From Diplonema japonicum (lineage: Eukaryota > Euglenozoa > Diplonemea > Diplonemida > Diplonemidae): 64,000 nt of DNA. A program made the translations under genes and the position numbers. Position 1 is the first letter of the stretch. Each line of letters begins with the position of its first letter. Below the pieces are notes generated by a model. That model did no database searches and was not told where the DNA came from. It worked only from the letters and a program-made list of their open reading frames with translations. The stretch is from the NCBI GenBank assembly GCA_964019335.1, contig OZ025666.1, positions 64,501-128,500 on the forward strand, written 5' to 3'. Positions 18,366 to 28,252 of the stretch are shown here, one piece after another.

Positions 18366-21009
18366 ATGAAGGTCCTTGCGAAAGTGGTTGGCAGAGATGA
18401 GATGGTGACGATGTGCGGGAACGTGGGCGATGGGTTCATGCTGGATAGGACGGATCTCGTACAGCGGTACGAAGTAAGTGCGGAGCGTGGTGGGTACAGT
18501 CTGTGCGAGTACAAGAACGATGGGAGTGTGATAAACAAGAGCAGGTACGAAGTCGATGTGCTGCCCCTCAGCAGCTCACACAGACAGGCTTTCTACGAGC
18601 TGGGTGTTGCTGGTATTGTATCGAACCTTACCAGTGGGCGAAACGGTGCTAGTTACATGATCGCAGATGGCGGGGCGATGACAAGGAAGTGGATCCTGGA
18701 GGGCACACAGCACTACCCGGGGGTCATTCGGTGTGCTGTTGACCAGCTTTTTGTCGACATGCAAGCCCTGCGCTCTGATCAGCTGCACGAGCGGACTATC
18801 AAGCTAGGCGTCTCATTCATCCAGTCCGATGCCATCCATGACTGCCTCCCGGAAGGCAAACCGCAAAAGCGATCAAACCGCCGGCCTGTCCTTGCTGAGT
18901 GCCGTAAGACAAAGTCAGTAGTTATCGAAGGTGTGAAGATGCAGACTGTAACTTCTGCACCCCAGATGCTCCAGCTCATCGAACAGTCGCTTGCCACACC
19001 TTGCGAAGGCCACACCGTTGTCAGTATATGCGTGGAGTGCACCCCGCTCATGCTGACCAAAACTGGTGCACCTGTGCAAAGCAAGGTGCACTGGCTGCAC
19101 TTCATTTCCTTGTCTGCGGACCAGCCTGTTGCAAAACCGAGAGGTGGTGGTAACACCCAACCCACGGGCTTCCGCGGTTCTATCTCTAACTGTCTCGCAG
19201 CAATTCGCTCCTCTGCAGCTTCTATCCCATACCATCGTAACAAACTGACCTTTTTCCTCCGCCCTGCTCTGACTGCGACACACCCTTCCTGCTTCATTGC
19301 GTGCTTGGCGCCTTTTTCTCCATTCTCAAATGTCGGCCGTGCGGGTGACTCCCTCAGAGACGCCACCATCTACTCGAGCACAGCGGCAGAGCTAGCAGCA
19401 ACTGTGGACGAGAGACTCATGTCCTCCCAGCCTCAATCGCAATCCCATACTAGCCCTGTGGGACAGACATATGCAAACTCGCAACCTACCCCAGCTCAGC
19501 CAGTTCATGTTTACGACGAACACGCCAATCAGTTGGGGTACAGCAACATGCATGCTTCGTACCAGCGCCAGCACACGTCATGCCTCCAGGGGTGGGATGG
19601 CAGTACAACGCTGACAGATCTGACGAACCCGCCAACACCAGCTCCACTCGACTTCGGACAGTCTCCACCACCCACCAAGGAGCGAGTGGTGTCACCAAGG
19701 CAACCGCCCACGCACCACATTGTGAAGAGGTCAGGGTCCTCATCCCCTGCAAGAGCGCGTTCACCGCCGTCCCTTCACCACAAAGAGGTGGCCAAGCAGC
19801 AGCCACTCGTGTCCCATGTGAACACATCACAGCCATACTCCTACTCGAGCTTCAAGAAAGCCATTACTGCCTCTGCACATGTTGATGAGACACCACAAGT
19901 ACAGAGGAAGGTTGTGAAAGAAAAGGAAAAGAAGGATACAAAGCAGCAGGACGACACAAAATTCAAGGCAGCCGTGGCCGAAACACAAGCGGTGAGGCAG
20001 GAGTTCGAAATGTACAGATCAGTGATGGATGCTACGCTTCTGAGGTTGAAAAGTGATGTCTCAAGGCTGAGCAAGGAGAAGGAAGAGCTGAAGAAGGTGG
20101 CAACAAAGAAGGAGCGCACATGGCGCAAGGAGCAGAGCGAGGTGGTCACTCTTTCTAAAGATCTGAGGTTAGCAACAAAACGAATTGAGGAGCTGGAAGC
20201 ACAGAGAGCCCAGTTGCAAGGAGAGTTCCACGAAGAGCTTGTGAAACTGGACAAAAGACAGCAGGTGATTATCGAAGACAAGCTGAAAATGGAGCGCGGC
20301 TCGCACGAGGCGGTAATCCGTGTCGGGCAGCTGGAGGAAGAAAATGATAAGTTGGTGGAAGCGATAGAAAGGAACATGGCGTCACAAGAGAACCTAAAGC
20401 TACGGGAAGAAAACACAAGGCTATCTCATGAGTTGCAGGTTGCGAAGATGAAGATCCAAGACTTGATGTCGCACCACCATACCACGGACGCACTGGAGCT
20501 GCCGTCTGCAATCGGTGGATGGGATGAGGAGCCCTCCATCCATGTACACGAGGTTGTTTCCGAGTATATCCCTAGCGAAGCACCCACAGGGCTCAACAGC
20601 GGGAACAGGGGGTCGATGAAGAGGCCACCCCCTCCCAAGACCCCTCCCTCAAGGCCAAAAGGCAAACGTGCCCCTCCCCCGAAACCCCCACCGCCGAAGA
20701 GCGCCGTCGACGTAAGGGCCGCCAATTATGTTGAGGCTGTTGAAGCAGGCGAACTCAACACCGCATTGCAGAGGCTGATCCAACCGCAGCTCCCCAACTA
20801 CAGCAACGTACGTGATAGTCCTGCTGAGTCGCCTGAACCTAAACCAGAACGGCAGGTATGTGCACCCCATTCTTTCTTCAAACAAACAGGTCCCCGCCCC
20901 CCACAAGGGGTCCAACTCCGGGTCACCTGACGAGTCTAGCAGAGGTACCACCAGTGCTACTGACAGTGAGTATGCGGCAACTCATAACACAGCGCCGCAG
21001 GTATTCTAG
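18366..21009 (+). CDS. Degenerate kinesin-like (pseudomotor) coiled-coil protein
   Basis: Start chosen at 18366, 22 nt after an AG at 18344. The N-terminal 340 residues follow the order of a kinesin motor but the nucleotide sites are lost: the P-loop position reads SGRNGASYMI in place of GQTGSGKTYTM, switch II reads HFISLSAD in place of LVDLAGSE, while PYHRNKLTFFLRPAL and ACLAPFSPFSN still match the conserved PYRDSKLTxLLxxxL and xATxSPxxxN. A Pro-rich linker leads to a long coiled coil (about residues 540-720) and a Pro/Lys-rich tail. I infer a 34-nt intron at 20856-20889 (GTATG...ACAG), giving a stop at 21009 and 869 residues; reading through it would end at 20930. Probably a non-motile microtubule or scaffold protein. 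Confidence 0.65.
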
Positions 21010-21094
21010 AGGTTAATAACTAGATATAGACATATTAGAGCTTGTACTTGTTGTGTTTGTCGCTACATGCAACATTATCATGCAACACAGGAAC

Positions 21095-22543
21095 ATGTCG
21101 GGGAGCTATTACGACAGATGGCAGAAAGGGCGTGACACTGTAGATCCACACCCAATGCAGACCGATGGTCACATCGAGAGGGTCCGTGGCATGGAGGACA
21201 GGCTGCAAGGGTATCAGAACACTGTTAACCAGCTGATGGGGAGAGTCGGCGACTGCGAACATAGAACAGAGGCGAGCACGAAACTTGCACAGCTGACTCA
21301 ACACTTGACAGAGCAAACAAGCGAGGAAAGCTCTGAAATGCTGCAGGAGCTCAGGTCGAAGTGCCAGAGGCAAGAGGAGGTCATCAAGAAGCTGATTCAC
21401 GACGTTGACACTTTGAGACAAGCGCAAGAAAACACAGCCAGCATGTCGCGCAATCAGATGAATAGCCAAGCAACAAACAGCAAGTACACTCATGAGCACA
21501 TTGCAAAAGCACAGGAGCACTTCAAAGAGCAGCTTGCACTAGAAATTTCGCAAGTCAGAGTTGAGATGGAGGCAAAACTGCAGACTGTGTCTGTAGAGGC
21601 AGCAAACGAGGCAAAGATGTTCGCTACACAGCTGGGCAACGCGATGGCTGACCTGCACGCCGACATGGCTTCGCTAAAGGACTACATCAAGGAAGAGGTT
21701 CGTGCGGTGAAGCTGCACTGCGACACAAAGTTAGACGCTTTGCCAGGCAAGGGGGCACAGAACGATTCTCTAATGAATGACATGGGTGCCTTCCAAGGCA
21801 GCGTCATCGCTAACGTAAATACGTTGCAGCAGCACTGCAGGAAGATCGATGAACAGTTGGCTGAGCAAAGGGTGCAGATTAGGAACGTGTGTAATGTAGA
21901 CGACAGGATGGCAGAACTAGACAAGAAGGTTTTGGAGATTGAGAGGCTGAAGACAGACTTTGGCGAGCATGTGGCGACATTCAAAGTGCACCTGCAGAAG
22001 CAAACGCACCGTGCTAACGACACAGCGTCGGCCATCCAGCAGCTGATCGAGATGACGGACACGAGTAGGGCGGCAATCTCGAGTGAGATAAATGGTGTGA
22101 AGGACTGGGCTATGAGGTGCCTGCAGCGTCTCAGGAAGAGAACCGAGCATGCAACCCACGAAGCAAGGCTTCTTAAAGATGAGTACACAGCACTGGCCAC
22201 GCAAGTTGGTCGCACCCACGCCTCGACCGAACGTCAGCAACAAGTGATGACGGAGCTGCTCACTCAGCAGACGGAGAAGGCAGTCATCCTCGGGAAGATG
22301 GTCGACAAAGAGATCAACCTCAAGAAACGGGCTGTTTCACCAAAGCGACAGGCGACAGATCTCGAATGGGAACTTGCGGAACGTGCCAAGGCACTCAACG
22401 ATCAGTACGCGGACGCCAAATCGCGTGTCAAATGCACGCATAAAAAACTCATGCAAGAGGGTAAACCCCGCAAGCAGCTGTCTCCTAAATCTTCCAGACG
22501 CGAGCAGATCGCGAACCAACTTCAAGATTTGCAAGTCCTGTGA
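21095..22543 (+). CDS. Coiled-coil protein, unknown function
   Basis: 482 residues from ATG 21095, which follows an AG at 21090; an in-frame ATG at 21080 is an alternative. Almost the whole protein is heptad-like alpha helix, rich in Gln, Glu, Lys and Ala, with few prolines until the basic C-terminal 60 residues (KKRAVSPKRQ, RKQLSPKSSRR). No enzymatic motif. By composition it may be a cytoskeletal or flagellar rod protein; that is only inference. It lies directly downstream of the kinesin-like gene on the same strand. Confidence 0.7.
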   Translation: MSGSYYDRWQKGRDTVDPHPMQTDGHIERVRGMEDRLQGYQNTVNQLMGRVGDCEHRTEASTKLAQLTQHLTEQTSEESSEMLQELRSKCQRQEEVIKKLIHDVDTLRQAQENTASMSRNQMNSQATNSKYTHEHIAKAQEHFKEQLALEISQVRVEMEAKLQTVSVEAANEAKMFATQLGNAMADLHADMASLKDYIKEEVRAVKLHCDTKLDALPGKGAQNDSLMNDMGAFQGSVIANVNTLQQHCRKIDEQLAEQRVQIRNVCNVDDRMAELDKKVLEIERLKTDFGEHVATFKVHLQKQTHRANDTASAIQQLIEMTDTSRAAISSEINGVKDWAMRCLQRLRKRTEHATHEARLLKDEYTALATQVGRTHASTERQQQVMTELLTQQTEKAVILGKMVDKEINLKKRAVSPKRQATDLEWELAERAKALNDQYADAKSRVKCTHKKLMQEGKPRKQLSPKSSRREQIANQLQDLQVL

Positions 22544-22729
22544 CCTTGATACTAGAATTTTAGAATATAGCAGCCGTCAATTGCTGTGCCTAGTCCGCTG
22601 TGGTTAAGACTACAGTTTATAGATAACATAGTATTTTAGGAGAAGGTAGTTTAGAGACTTAAACCTTTTTTCGTTGTCGTAGATTTGTCAAAAAGTTTAA
22701 AATACCACAAAAGTACTTTCCAAAGGAAA

Positions 22730-23422
22730 ATGGAGGCCTTTCGGAAGTGGTGGCGCCCCGTGCAGAGGGTGTCGCGGGAACACGGATTTCCCGCTGGGAA
22801 GGTGATGTTTAGGCCGCAGCCGTTTTGGCAGAAGTTGAGGGAGGATCACATCGCGCCTGCTGGGACGGTGTTCAAGATGGGTATGGAGGATGGGATAAAC
22901 TACGGAAAGCTGAAGTGCGACACAGAAGTAGAAGCGGATAGCAAGTATGCGATGGAGTGCGCTAAGGTGCTGGACTTCAGCAACAACAAAGGCGACACTG
23001 ATGCGTTGGCATCACTGCTGCGAACAGCTGCTGCTGACAACGATGTTCTTTGTGTACGAACACTGCTGCAGTCTTGCTATGTCACACAGCCAGCAACGGC
23101 ACCTGCAGTCTGCGAGGCAGCAAAGTCCAACAACAAAGAAGTCCTTAGTTTACTTCTCGGCGCAGGTGCTTCTGCTGCCTGCAACTTCTCGACAAAGCCC
23201 GCCCTTCACTTCGCTCTGGAAGCTGGTTCTGAAGCATGTGCTCAGCTCCTCATTGACCAGCTCACTGCCGACCAAGTGCACAAACAAGACGTCACCGGCA
23301 GGTGCGCATTCATCAGCGCCAAAGAAGCCGATCTCGGTCCCCTCTCTAACCGTCTCTTGGATTACGCAACAAAACAGGGCAAAGCCCGACCTGATAGAGA
23401 AGAAGTGGTGCACCAAGCTTAG
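22730..23422 (+). CDS. Ankyrin-repeat-like protein
   Basis: 230 residues from the ATG at 22730; the open frame extends a little upstream to 22685 without a better start. The N-terminal 75 residues are unrecognised and aromatic-rich. Residues about 85-205 contain two to three ankyrin-like repeats (DVLCVRTLLQSCY, KEVLSLLLGAGASAACN, PALHFALEAGSEACAQLLIDQL). Such repeats bind other proteins. The partner is unknown. Confidence 0.65.
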   Translation: MEAFRKWWRPVQRVSREHGFPAGKVMFRPQPFWQKLREDHIAPAGTVFKMGMEDGINYGKLKCDTEVEADSKYAMECAKVLDFSNNKGDTDALASLLRTAAADNDVLCVRTLLQSCYVTQPATAPAVCEAAKSNNKEVLSLLLGAGASAACNFSTKPALHFALEAGSEACAQLLIDQLTADQVHKQDVTGRCAFISAKEADLGPLSNRLLDYATKQGKARPDREEVVHQA

Positions 23423-23535
23423 TTACCTTTGAGGAGGCTGGATAGTTACCTTGGAAAAAAGGAAAACAGGAAAAGAATTTAAACAAAAAGGATACCATAT
23501 CAAACCCTCCTTCTCTGCAACACACCTCAGTAAGT

Positions 23536-25416
23536 ATGTCGCGATGGGTAGACTTCATGACGAATTCGGTGGGGCTCAAGTTCTTAAGCATCGGTGCCAA
23601 GCGTGCTGTCTTGTGGGCAATGGGGAGCACTGTCACTGCAGCGTCTGTCGCGTATGACATCAAGACACACAAGGGACATTCAAAGATTGTGATCCCGGCA
23701 CCTGCCTCGGAAGGGTTTAAGGACGCCTTTATGGAGGACTTGCTGAGTACGCCACCCGTGCTTACGGAGAACCAGTCTGTAGAATGGCTGAACCACTCAA
23801 TAGAGCCCATGTGGCCCTTCCTTGACGAAGGGATCCGTCAGGTGGTTCTTGAGAAACTCGAGCCCGCAATACAAAATGCTGTGCCTTTGATTGGCAAGCA
23901 ACTCAGGTTCGCGAAGCTAACCCTCGGATGTACAGCACCGCAACTTGGCCCCGTCACCTCACGCCTGACAGAAGACGGGGTGGAGTTGTTTGTCGCCGTT
24001 GACTACGCAGGGGACCTGGAGCTGGAATTCGAGCTGGGTGTAGCAACGGTCAGCATTGCAGATCTCACCATCAGAGGGGAAGTCATGCTGGCTTTCAAAC
24101 CACTTGTGAACGGGATCAACCCTATTGGTGGGATGGAGATCTCTTGCCTCGACCAGCCTGAAGTCACGTTGAAGCTCTCCGCAAAAGGCATGTTCCTTGA
24201 CAGCGTCCCTAACTTCTACAAACTTCTCAAATACGCTGTAGATGATGCCGTGGCCAGCATCCTTGTCATGCCGAACAACATTGCCTTCAGAATCCCAACT
24301 GTTACAGGCCCCGTCACTGACATTGCATCATTGAAGTACCGCTCCCCACTGGGAGTGCTCCGTGTCTCCGTAGACAGCGCGCAGCACCTCCCTGGATCTA
24401 CGTGGTCCACCAACCCTTACGCACGGGTGCAGGTGGGTGCACATCACTACTACACTGATACTGTTAACAAGAACGTCAACCCCACCTGGCATGGGAAGAG
24501 GCACACACAAGACTTCATGATCTTCCACTCGAAGCAATCGGTGCGTGTCGATGTCTTCAGTGGGAAGGGCTTTGGAGCCGATGAACTGATAGGCTCGTGC
24601 CAGACCCCTGTGAGCACGCTTGTCGGTTTGAAGGACAAGGAGCTGATGACGCTCCCGGTGAAAACAGCCATAGAGCACTATGGGCACCATGGCGGGGCGA
24701 AGTTGAAGTTGCAAGCGGAGTGGCTGCCATTGAGCGATTATTATCCTGATGCAGCCGAGAGTGTGAAAGAAATAGCAGACGACCCTCGTGAAAAATGGAG
24801 GGATGGGAATAGTGGTGGGACAGGGAACCAGCAACTGACAACACTCCGTGTTGATAAAGTGTTCACAAGCCATGGACCGGGGCCGCACAAAGTGGTGATG
24901 AATGTGGGAGGACGAAGTACTGCAACCTGTCCGGGTACATCACCACCCCTCATTTTCAACATATGCCCTTCCACTTTGTGCGAAATCACGCGGAGGATGT
25001 CCGCTGCAAATGCTGCAACGGACTTAGTGTGCTCTGTTCTTGAGATTGACGAGACGGACTACTTGCAGTACAAAAAGACAACAGATGTACGCAGCAAGAC
25101 CCCCTTCCCACTGCGAGATGCTGAGGTAGAGTGTACAGAAGACGAAGCATGGGCCAAGGCAGTCATTTCTAAAATGAAAAGGAATGCGTCTGATAAACGC
25201 CCCCAGTTCGACGAGATTCTGTACCTGCCCTCGAAGCTCGAAGACACATTCGACATCTCCCTACAAAGCCTCACCACAGTCGATGGCAAACCTACATACG
25301 CAACTGTGGCAAGTAAAGAATTCCCCTTGTCGCAAAGTGGCCCTTTTCATCTTGATGGATGTACTGTATTTGCCACTCCCACAGTTTCTTATCTGGGCAA
25401 GGCAACAGAAGCTTGA
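23536..25416 (+). CDS. Extended-synaptotagmin/tricalbin-like SMP and C2 protein
   Basis: 626 residues. ATG at 23536 is 6 nt after an AG at 23530. A moderately hydrophobic N-terminus (about 13-42) is followed by an SMP-type lipid-transfer module (about 75-265): VEWLNHSIEPMWPFLDEGIR is the characteristic opening, with LGCTAPQLGPV and MEISCLDQPEVTLKLSA later. A C2 domain follows (about 269-398: GVLRVSVDSAQHLPGS, NPYARVQVG, NPTWHGKRHTQDFMI). The remaining 225 residues may hold a degenerate second C2. In other eukaryotes this architecture tethers the ER to the plasma membrane and transfers glycerolipids. Some Ca-binding Asp of the C2 loops appear replaced, so calcium dependence is uncertain. Confidence 0.8.
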   Translation: MSRWVDFMTNSVGLKFLSIGAKRAVLWAMGSTVTAASVAYDIKTHKGHSKIVIPAPASEGFKDAFMEDLLSTPPVLTENQSVEWLNHSIEPMWPFLDEGIRQVVLEKLEPAIQNAVPLIGKQLRFAKLTLGCTAPQLGPVTSRLTEDGVELFVAVDYAGDLELEFELGVATVSIADLTIRGEVMLAFKPLVNGINPIGGMEISCLDQPEVTLKLSAKGMFLDSVPNFYKLLKYAVDDAVASILVMPNNIAFRIPTVTGPVTDIASLKYRSPLGVLRVSVDSAQHLPGSTWSTNPYARVQVGAHHYYTDTVNKNVNPTWHGKRHTQDFMIFHSKQSVRVDVFSGKGFGADELIGSCQTPVSTLVGLKDKELMTLPVKTAIEHYGHHGGAKLKLQAEWLPLSDYYPDAAESVKEIADDPREKWRDGNSGGTGNQQLTTLRVDKVFTSHGPGPHKVVMNVGGRSTATCPGTSPPLIFNICPSTLCEITRRMSAANAATDLVCSVLEIDETDYLQYKKTTDVRSKTPFPLRDAEVECTEDEAWAKAVISKMKRNASDKRPQFDEILYLPSKLEDTFDISLQSLTTVDGKPTYATVASKEFPLSQSGPFHLDGCTVFATPTVSYLGKATEA

Positions 25417-25440
25417 AACCTTTTGTAAGCTTTATTTTTT

Positions 25441-25635
25441 TTTTATCTGATAGTTCAGAAATTTCTTCACTCCTAACCCACCCTATAATCTGATTACCCC
25501 CCTCTCATAATTTGATAGCTCAATTATGGGCAAGACTTAGGTGTTCATGGCCCGTGGCTGCCAAATTATAGGGGGGAAGTGACATTATTGGGGGCAGAGT
25601 GAAATTCTTTTTAACACATTTGAGCTCAAGATCAT

Positions 25636-25685
<50 letters not shown>

Positions 25686-26314
25686 ATGAAATGCCGAAAA
25701 CGAAGAAGGAAGAGAGTCTTCTACCCGAAATAAGCAAAGCACAGTACCTGAAAACATGGGCTGACTTTCGTGGGGAAAAGACGAAGAAACTGAAGTCGCT
25801 CATCTTAGGAAGCTGAAGAAAAACGGCCCCTTCTTCTCTTTGAACCAAGTACTCCCAAATAGGGCAGTTTTTAAGGAAAAGTGCAACCAGAAGGTTGGGG
25901 AATAGGACCGTGTCAAACTTTTTTGCAAGCGTGCTGAAGCACAAGGGCCCCGACGAAAGCATCTCTTTCGAACAGGAGGATCTCGAGGAGCTCATGTCTA
26001 TGGAGTGCCCTGGATCTGAGCCGCTGAACCGCTTCTTGCTGTACTGTGCTTTGTTTGTATGCAGTTTCTTCTGCGGGGTCTTCGTGTAACGGAGAACTAC
26101 AACCTGGAAAGGTGCCATGTCACAGGTCAACAGGGTTGTCCGGGGGACTAAAAATGTGTAGGTTCACCGCACTGCCTGAATCAGCTGAAAATAGGCCGTT
26201 TTTCATAATTTGATAGCTATTATTGACAGTTGATAGCTCATAATTTGGTTTTGGGTTTTTGGCCCACTTTCTCGGTCACTCAGAGTGACTCAATTTCTGA
26301 ACTATCAGATAAAA
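25441..26314. mobile_element. Non-autonomous DNA transposon with 23-bp perfect inverted repeats
   Basis: Bases 25441-25463 and 26292-26314 are perfect inverted repeats (core ATCTGATAGTTCAGAAATT). The motif CATAATTTGATAGCT recurs just inside both ends. The 874-bp interior has a run of about 48 A near 25637-25684 and short open frames on the + strand (25691-25816 and 25895-26089) that are broken by stops and look like remnants of a protein-coding gene. No known transposase domain recognised. It begins 24 bp after the stop codon of the SMP/C2 gene. Confidence 0.65.
25691..26089 (+). pseudogene. Decayed coding remnant inside the inverted-repeat element
   Basis: Short frames MPKTKKEESLL... (25691-25816) and a stretch reading VSNFFASVLKHKG (25895-26089) show protein-like composition, unlike the flanking AT-rich DNA, but are separated by stops and frame changes. 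Probably relics of the element's own gene or of a captured gene. Family unknown. Confidence 0.35.
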
Positions 26315-26330
26315 TTACTTACTTTGCGCC

Positions 26331-26436
26331 AAAATATGGCCATCCCATTTACTCGAACCGTTTTTTTTGACCTCGGGCCCTGCGGGCCCTCGGCCAAAAA
26401 ACCCACGATTCTCGAGTAAATTATGGCCATAATTTG
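26331..26436. repeat. Palindromic hairpin upstream of EFL
   Basis: Left arm near 26333-26355 and right arm near 26409-26434 are inverted copies built on ATGGCCAT and ATTTACTCGA, surrounding a GC-rich core with GGGCCC-TGC-GGGCCC (about 26375-26389). It lies about 70-170 bp upstream of the EFL start. It could be a regulatory hairpin or a tiny foldback element. Confidence 0.5.
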
Positions 26437-26503
26437 TTGCAAATAAATAGCTATTATTTATCTCATGAACCACCAAACTCACAACAGGCATCTATCAACT
26501 AAA

Positions 26504-27959
26504 ATGGCCACCGACGGTAAGCAGCATTTGTCGATCGTGATCTGCGGTCACGTCGACTCCGGGAAGTCCACCACTACCGGGCGTCTCCTCTTCGAGCTCG
26601 GTGGAATCCCCGAGCGTGAGATGGAGAAGTTGAAGGCTGAGGCCGAGCGTCTTGGTAAGCAGTCCTTCGCCTTCGCCTTCTACATGGACAGGCAGAAGGA
26701 GGAGCGTGAGCGTGGTGTGACCATCGCCTGCACCACCAAGGAGTTCTTCACGGAGAAGTGGCACTACACCGTGATCGACGCCCCCGGGCACAGGGATTTC
26801 ATCAAGAACATGATCACCGGTGCCTCGCAGGCCGACGTGGCCCTCCTCATGATCCCCGCTGACGGTAACTTCGTGTCCGCCATCGCCAGGGGCAACCACA
26901 AGGCCGGTGAGATCCAGGGCCAGACCAGGCAGCACGCCCGTCTTATCAACCTTCTCGGTGTGAAGCAGCTCATCGTTGGTATCAACAAGATGGACTGCGA
27001 CGTCGCCCAGTACAAGGAGGAGAGGTACAACGAGATCAAGGAGGAGATGAAGAGCATGTTGGTGAAGACCGGTTGGAAGAAGGACTTCGTTGAGAAGAAC
27101 GTCCCCGTCCTCCCCATCTCGGGTTGGATCGGTGACAACCTTCTCAAGAAGTCCACCAAGATGGACTGGTGGAAGGGTCAGGACGTCCTCGTCGGCGCCG
27201 ACGAGAAGCTCCACATCGACACCCTTGTCGACGCTCTTGACAAGATGGTGAGGATGCCTGAGAGGAAGAACGACGCCCCCATGAGGATGCCCGTCTCGGG
27301 TGTGTACAAGGTATGTTCGTAAAGGTGATCAACTTTTACACAAATAATAACAGATCAAGGGTGTCGGTGATGTTATTACCGGCCGTGTGGAGCAGGGTAT
27401 CGTGAAGCCCGGTGAGGAAGTGCTCTTCCTCCCCACCCACACCGCCGCCAACGCGTGCGTGGGTAAGGTGTTCACTTGCGAGATGCACCACAAGAGGTGC
27501 GAGGACGCCAAGGCCGGTGACAACGTTGGGCTGAACGTTAAGGGTCTCAACAAGGACAACATGCCCAGGACCGGTGACGTGATGATCTACAAGAAGGACG
27601 CGTCCCTGAAGGAGGCCGGTACCTTCAACGCGCAGGTGCAGATCCTGGACCACCCTGGTGAGCTCAAGGTCGGGTACACTCCCGTGTGCTTCGTGAGGAC
27701 CGGTAGGTCCGCTGTGAGGATGACCCAGCTGGTGTGGAAGATGGGCAAGGAGACCGGCGGTAAGAAGGCCGAGGAGCCCCACTGCCTGAAGGCCAACGAG
27801 ATGGCTGAGGTCGTCTTCGCCCCCCAGCAGCCCCTTGTCGTCGACACCTTCAAGAACTGCGAGGGTCTCTCCCGTGTCGCCATCATGGAGGGCAACGGTG
27901 TCGTCATGCTTGGCAAGGTCACCAAGACCACCGAGAAGGTCATCGCCAAGAAGAAGTAA
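26504..27959 (+). CDS. EFL: Elongation factor-like GTPase (EFL)
   Basis: Exons 26504-27310 and 27354-27959 with one 43-nt intron (GTATG...ACAG); 470 residues. This translational GTPase delivers aminoacyl-tRNA to the ribosome. G-motifs are intact: GHVDSGKS, DAPGH and NKMD. The sequence carries features I associate with EFL rather than EF-1A: GRLLFELGGIPEREMEK, AFAFYMDRQKEERERGVT, a PADGNF segment and an insertion reading GNHKAGEIQGQTRQHARL. The beta-barrel domains II and III are complete and the protein ends in AKKK. Codon use is strongly biased to C-ending codons, as expected of a very highly expressed gene. The start at 26504 is preceded by an AG at 26487; an in-frame ATG at 26465 lies before that AG. 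No EF-1A gene is seen in this window. Confidence 0.93.
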
Positions 27960-28252
27960 GACTACGGACGTGACCAACAAATTTGAGTGCCTTTAAGTCC
28001 CTCCCCCCTCTTTTTTTTTGGCTTTTTTGCACGCGCTTTTTTCTTTTTATTCCCCCCTTTGCTCCGAAGTGAATCACTTCATCTCCAACCCGGATACTCC
28101 CCTTTTTTTTCCGTTTTTTTTATACCCCTCCCTTTCGGTCAAACATACATCCCCCCATCCCCTCGTTACCCCACCACACCCTTCTTCTCATTTTTCCTTT
28201 CCCACTACTTCCCAACACACGCAACTAAAAGAAGAGAGAGAAGAAAAAAAAA

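Noticed and set aside
20967-21006. Possible second intron (GTGAGTATG...CCGCAG) at the end of the kinesin-like gene
   Set aside because: Splicing it only swaps one short tail for another, with no conservation to choose between them; left unspliced.
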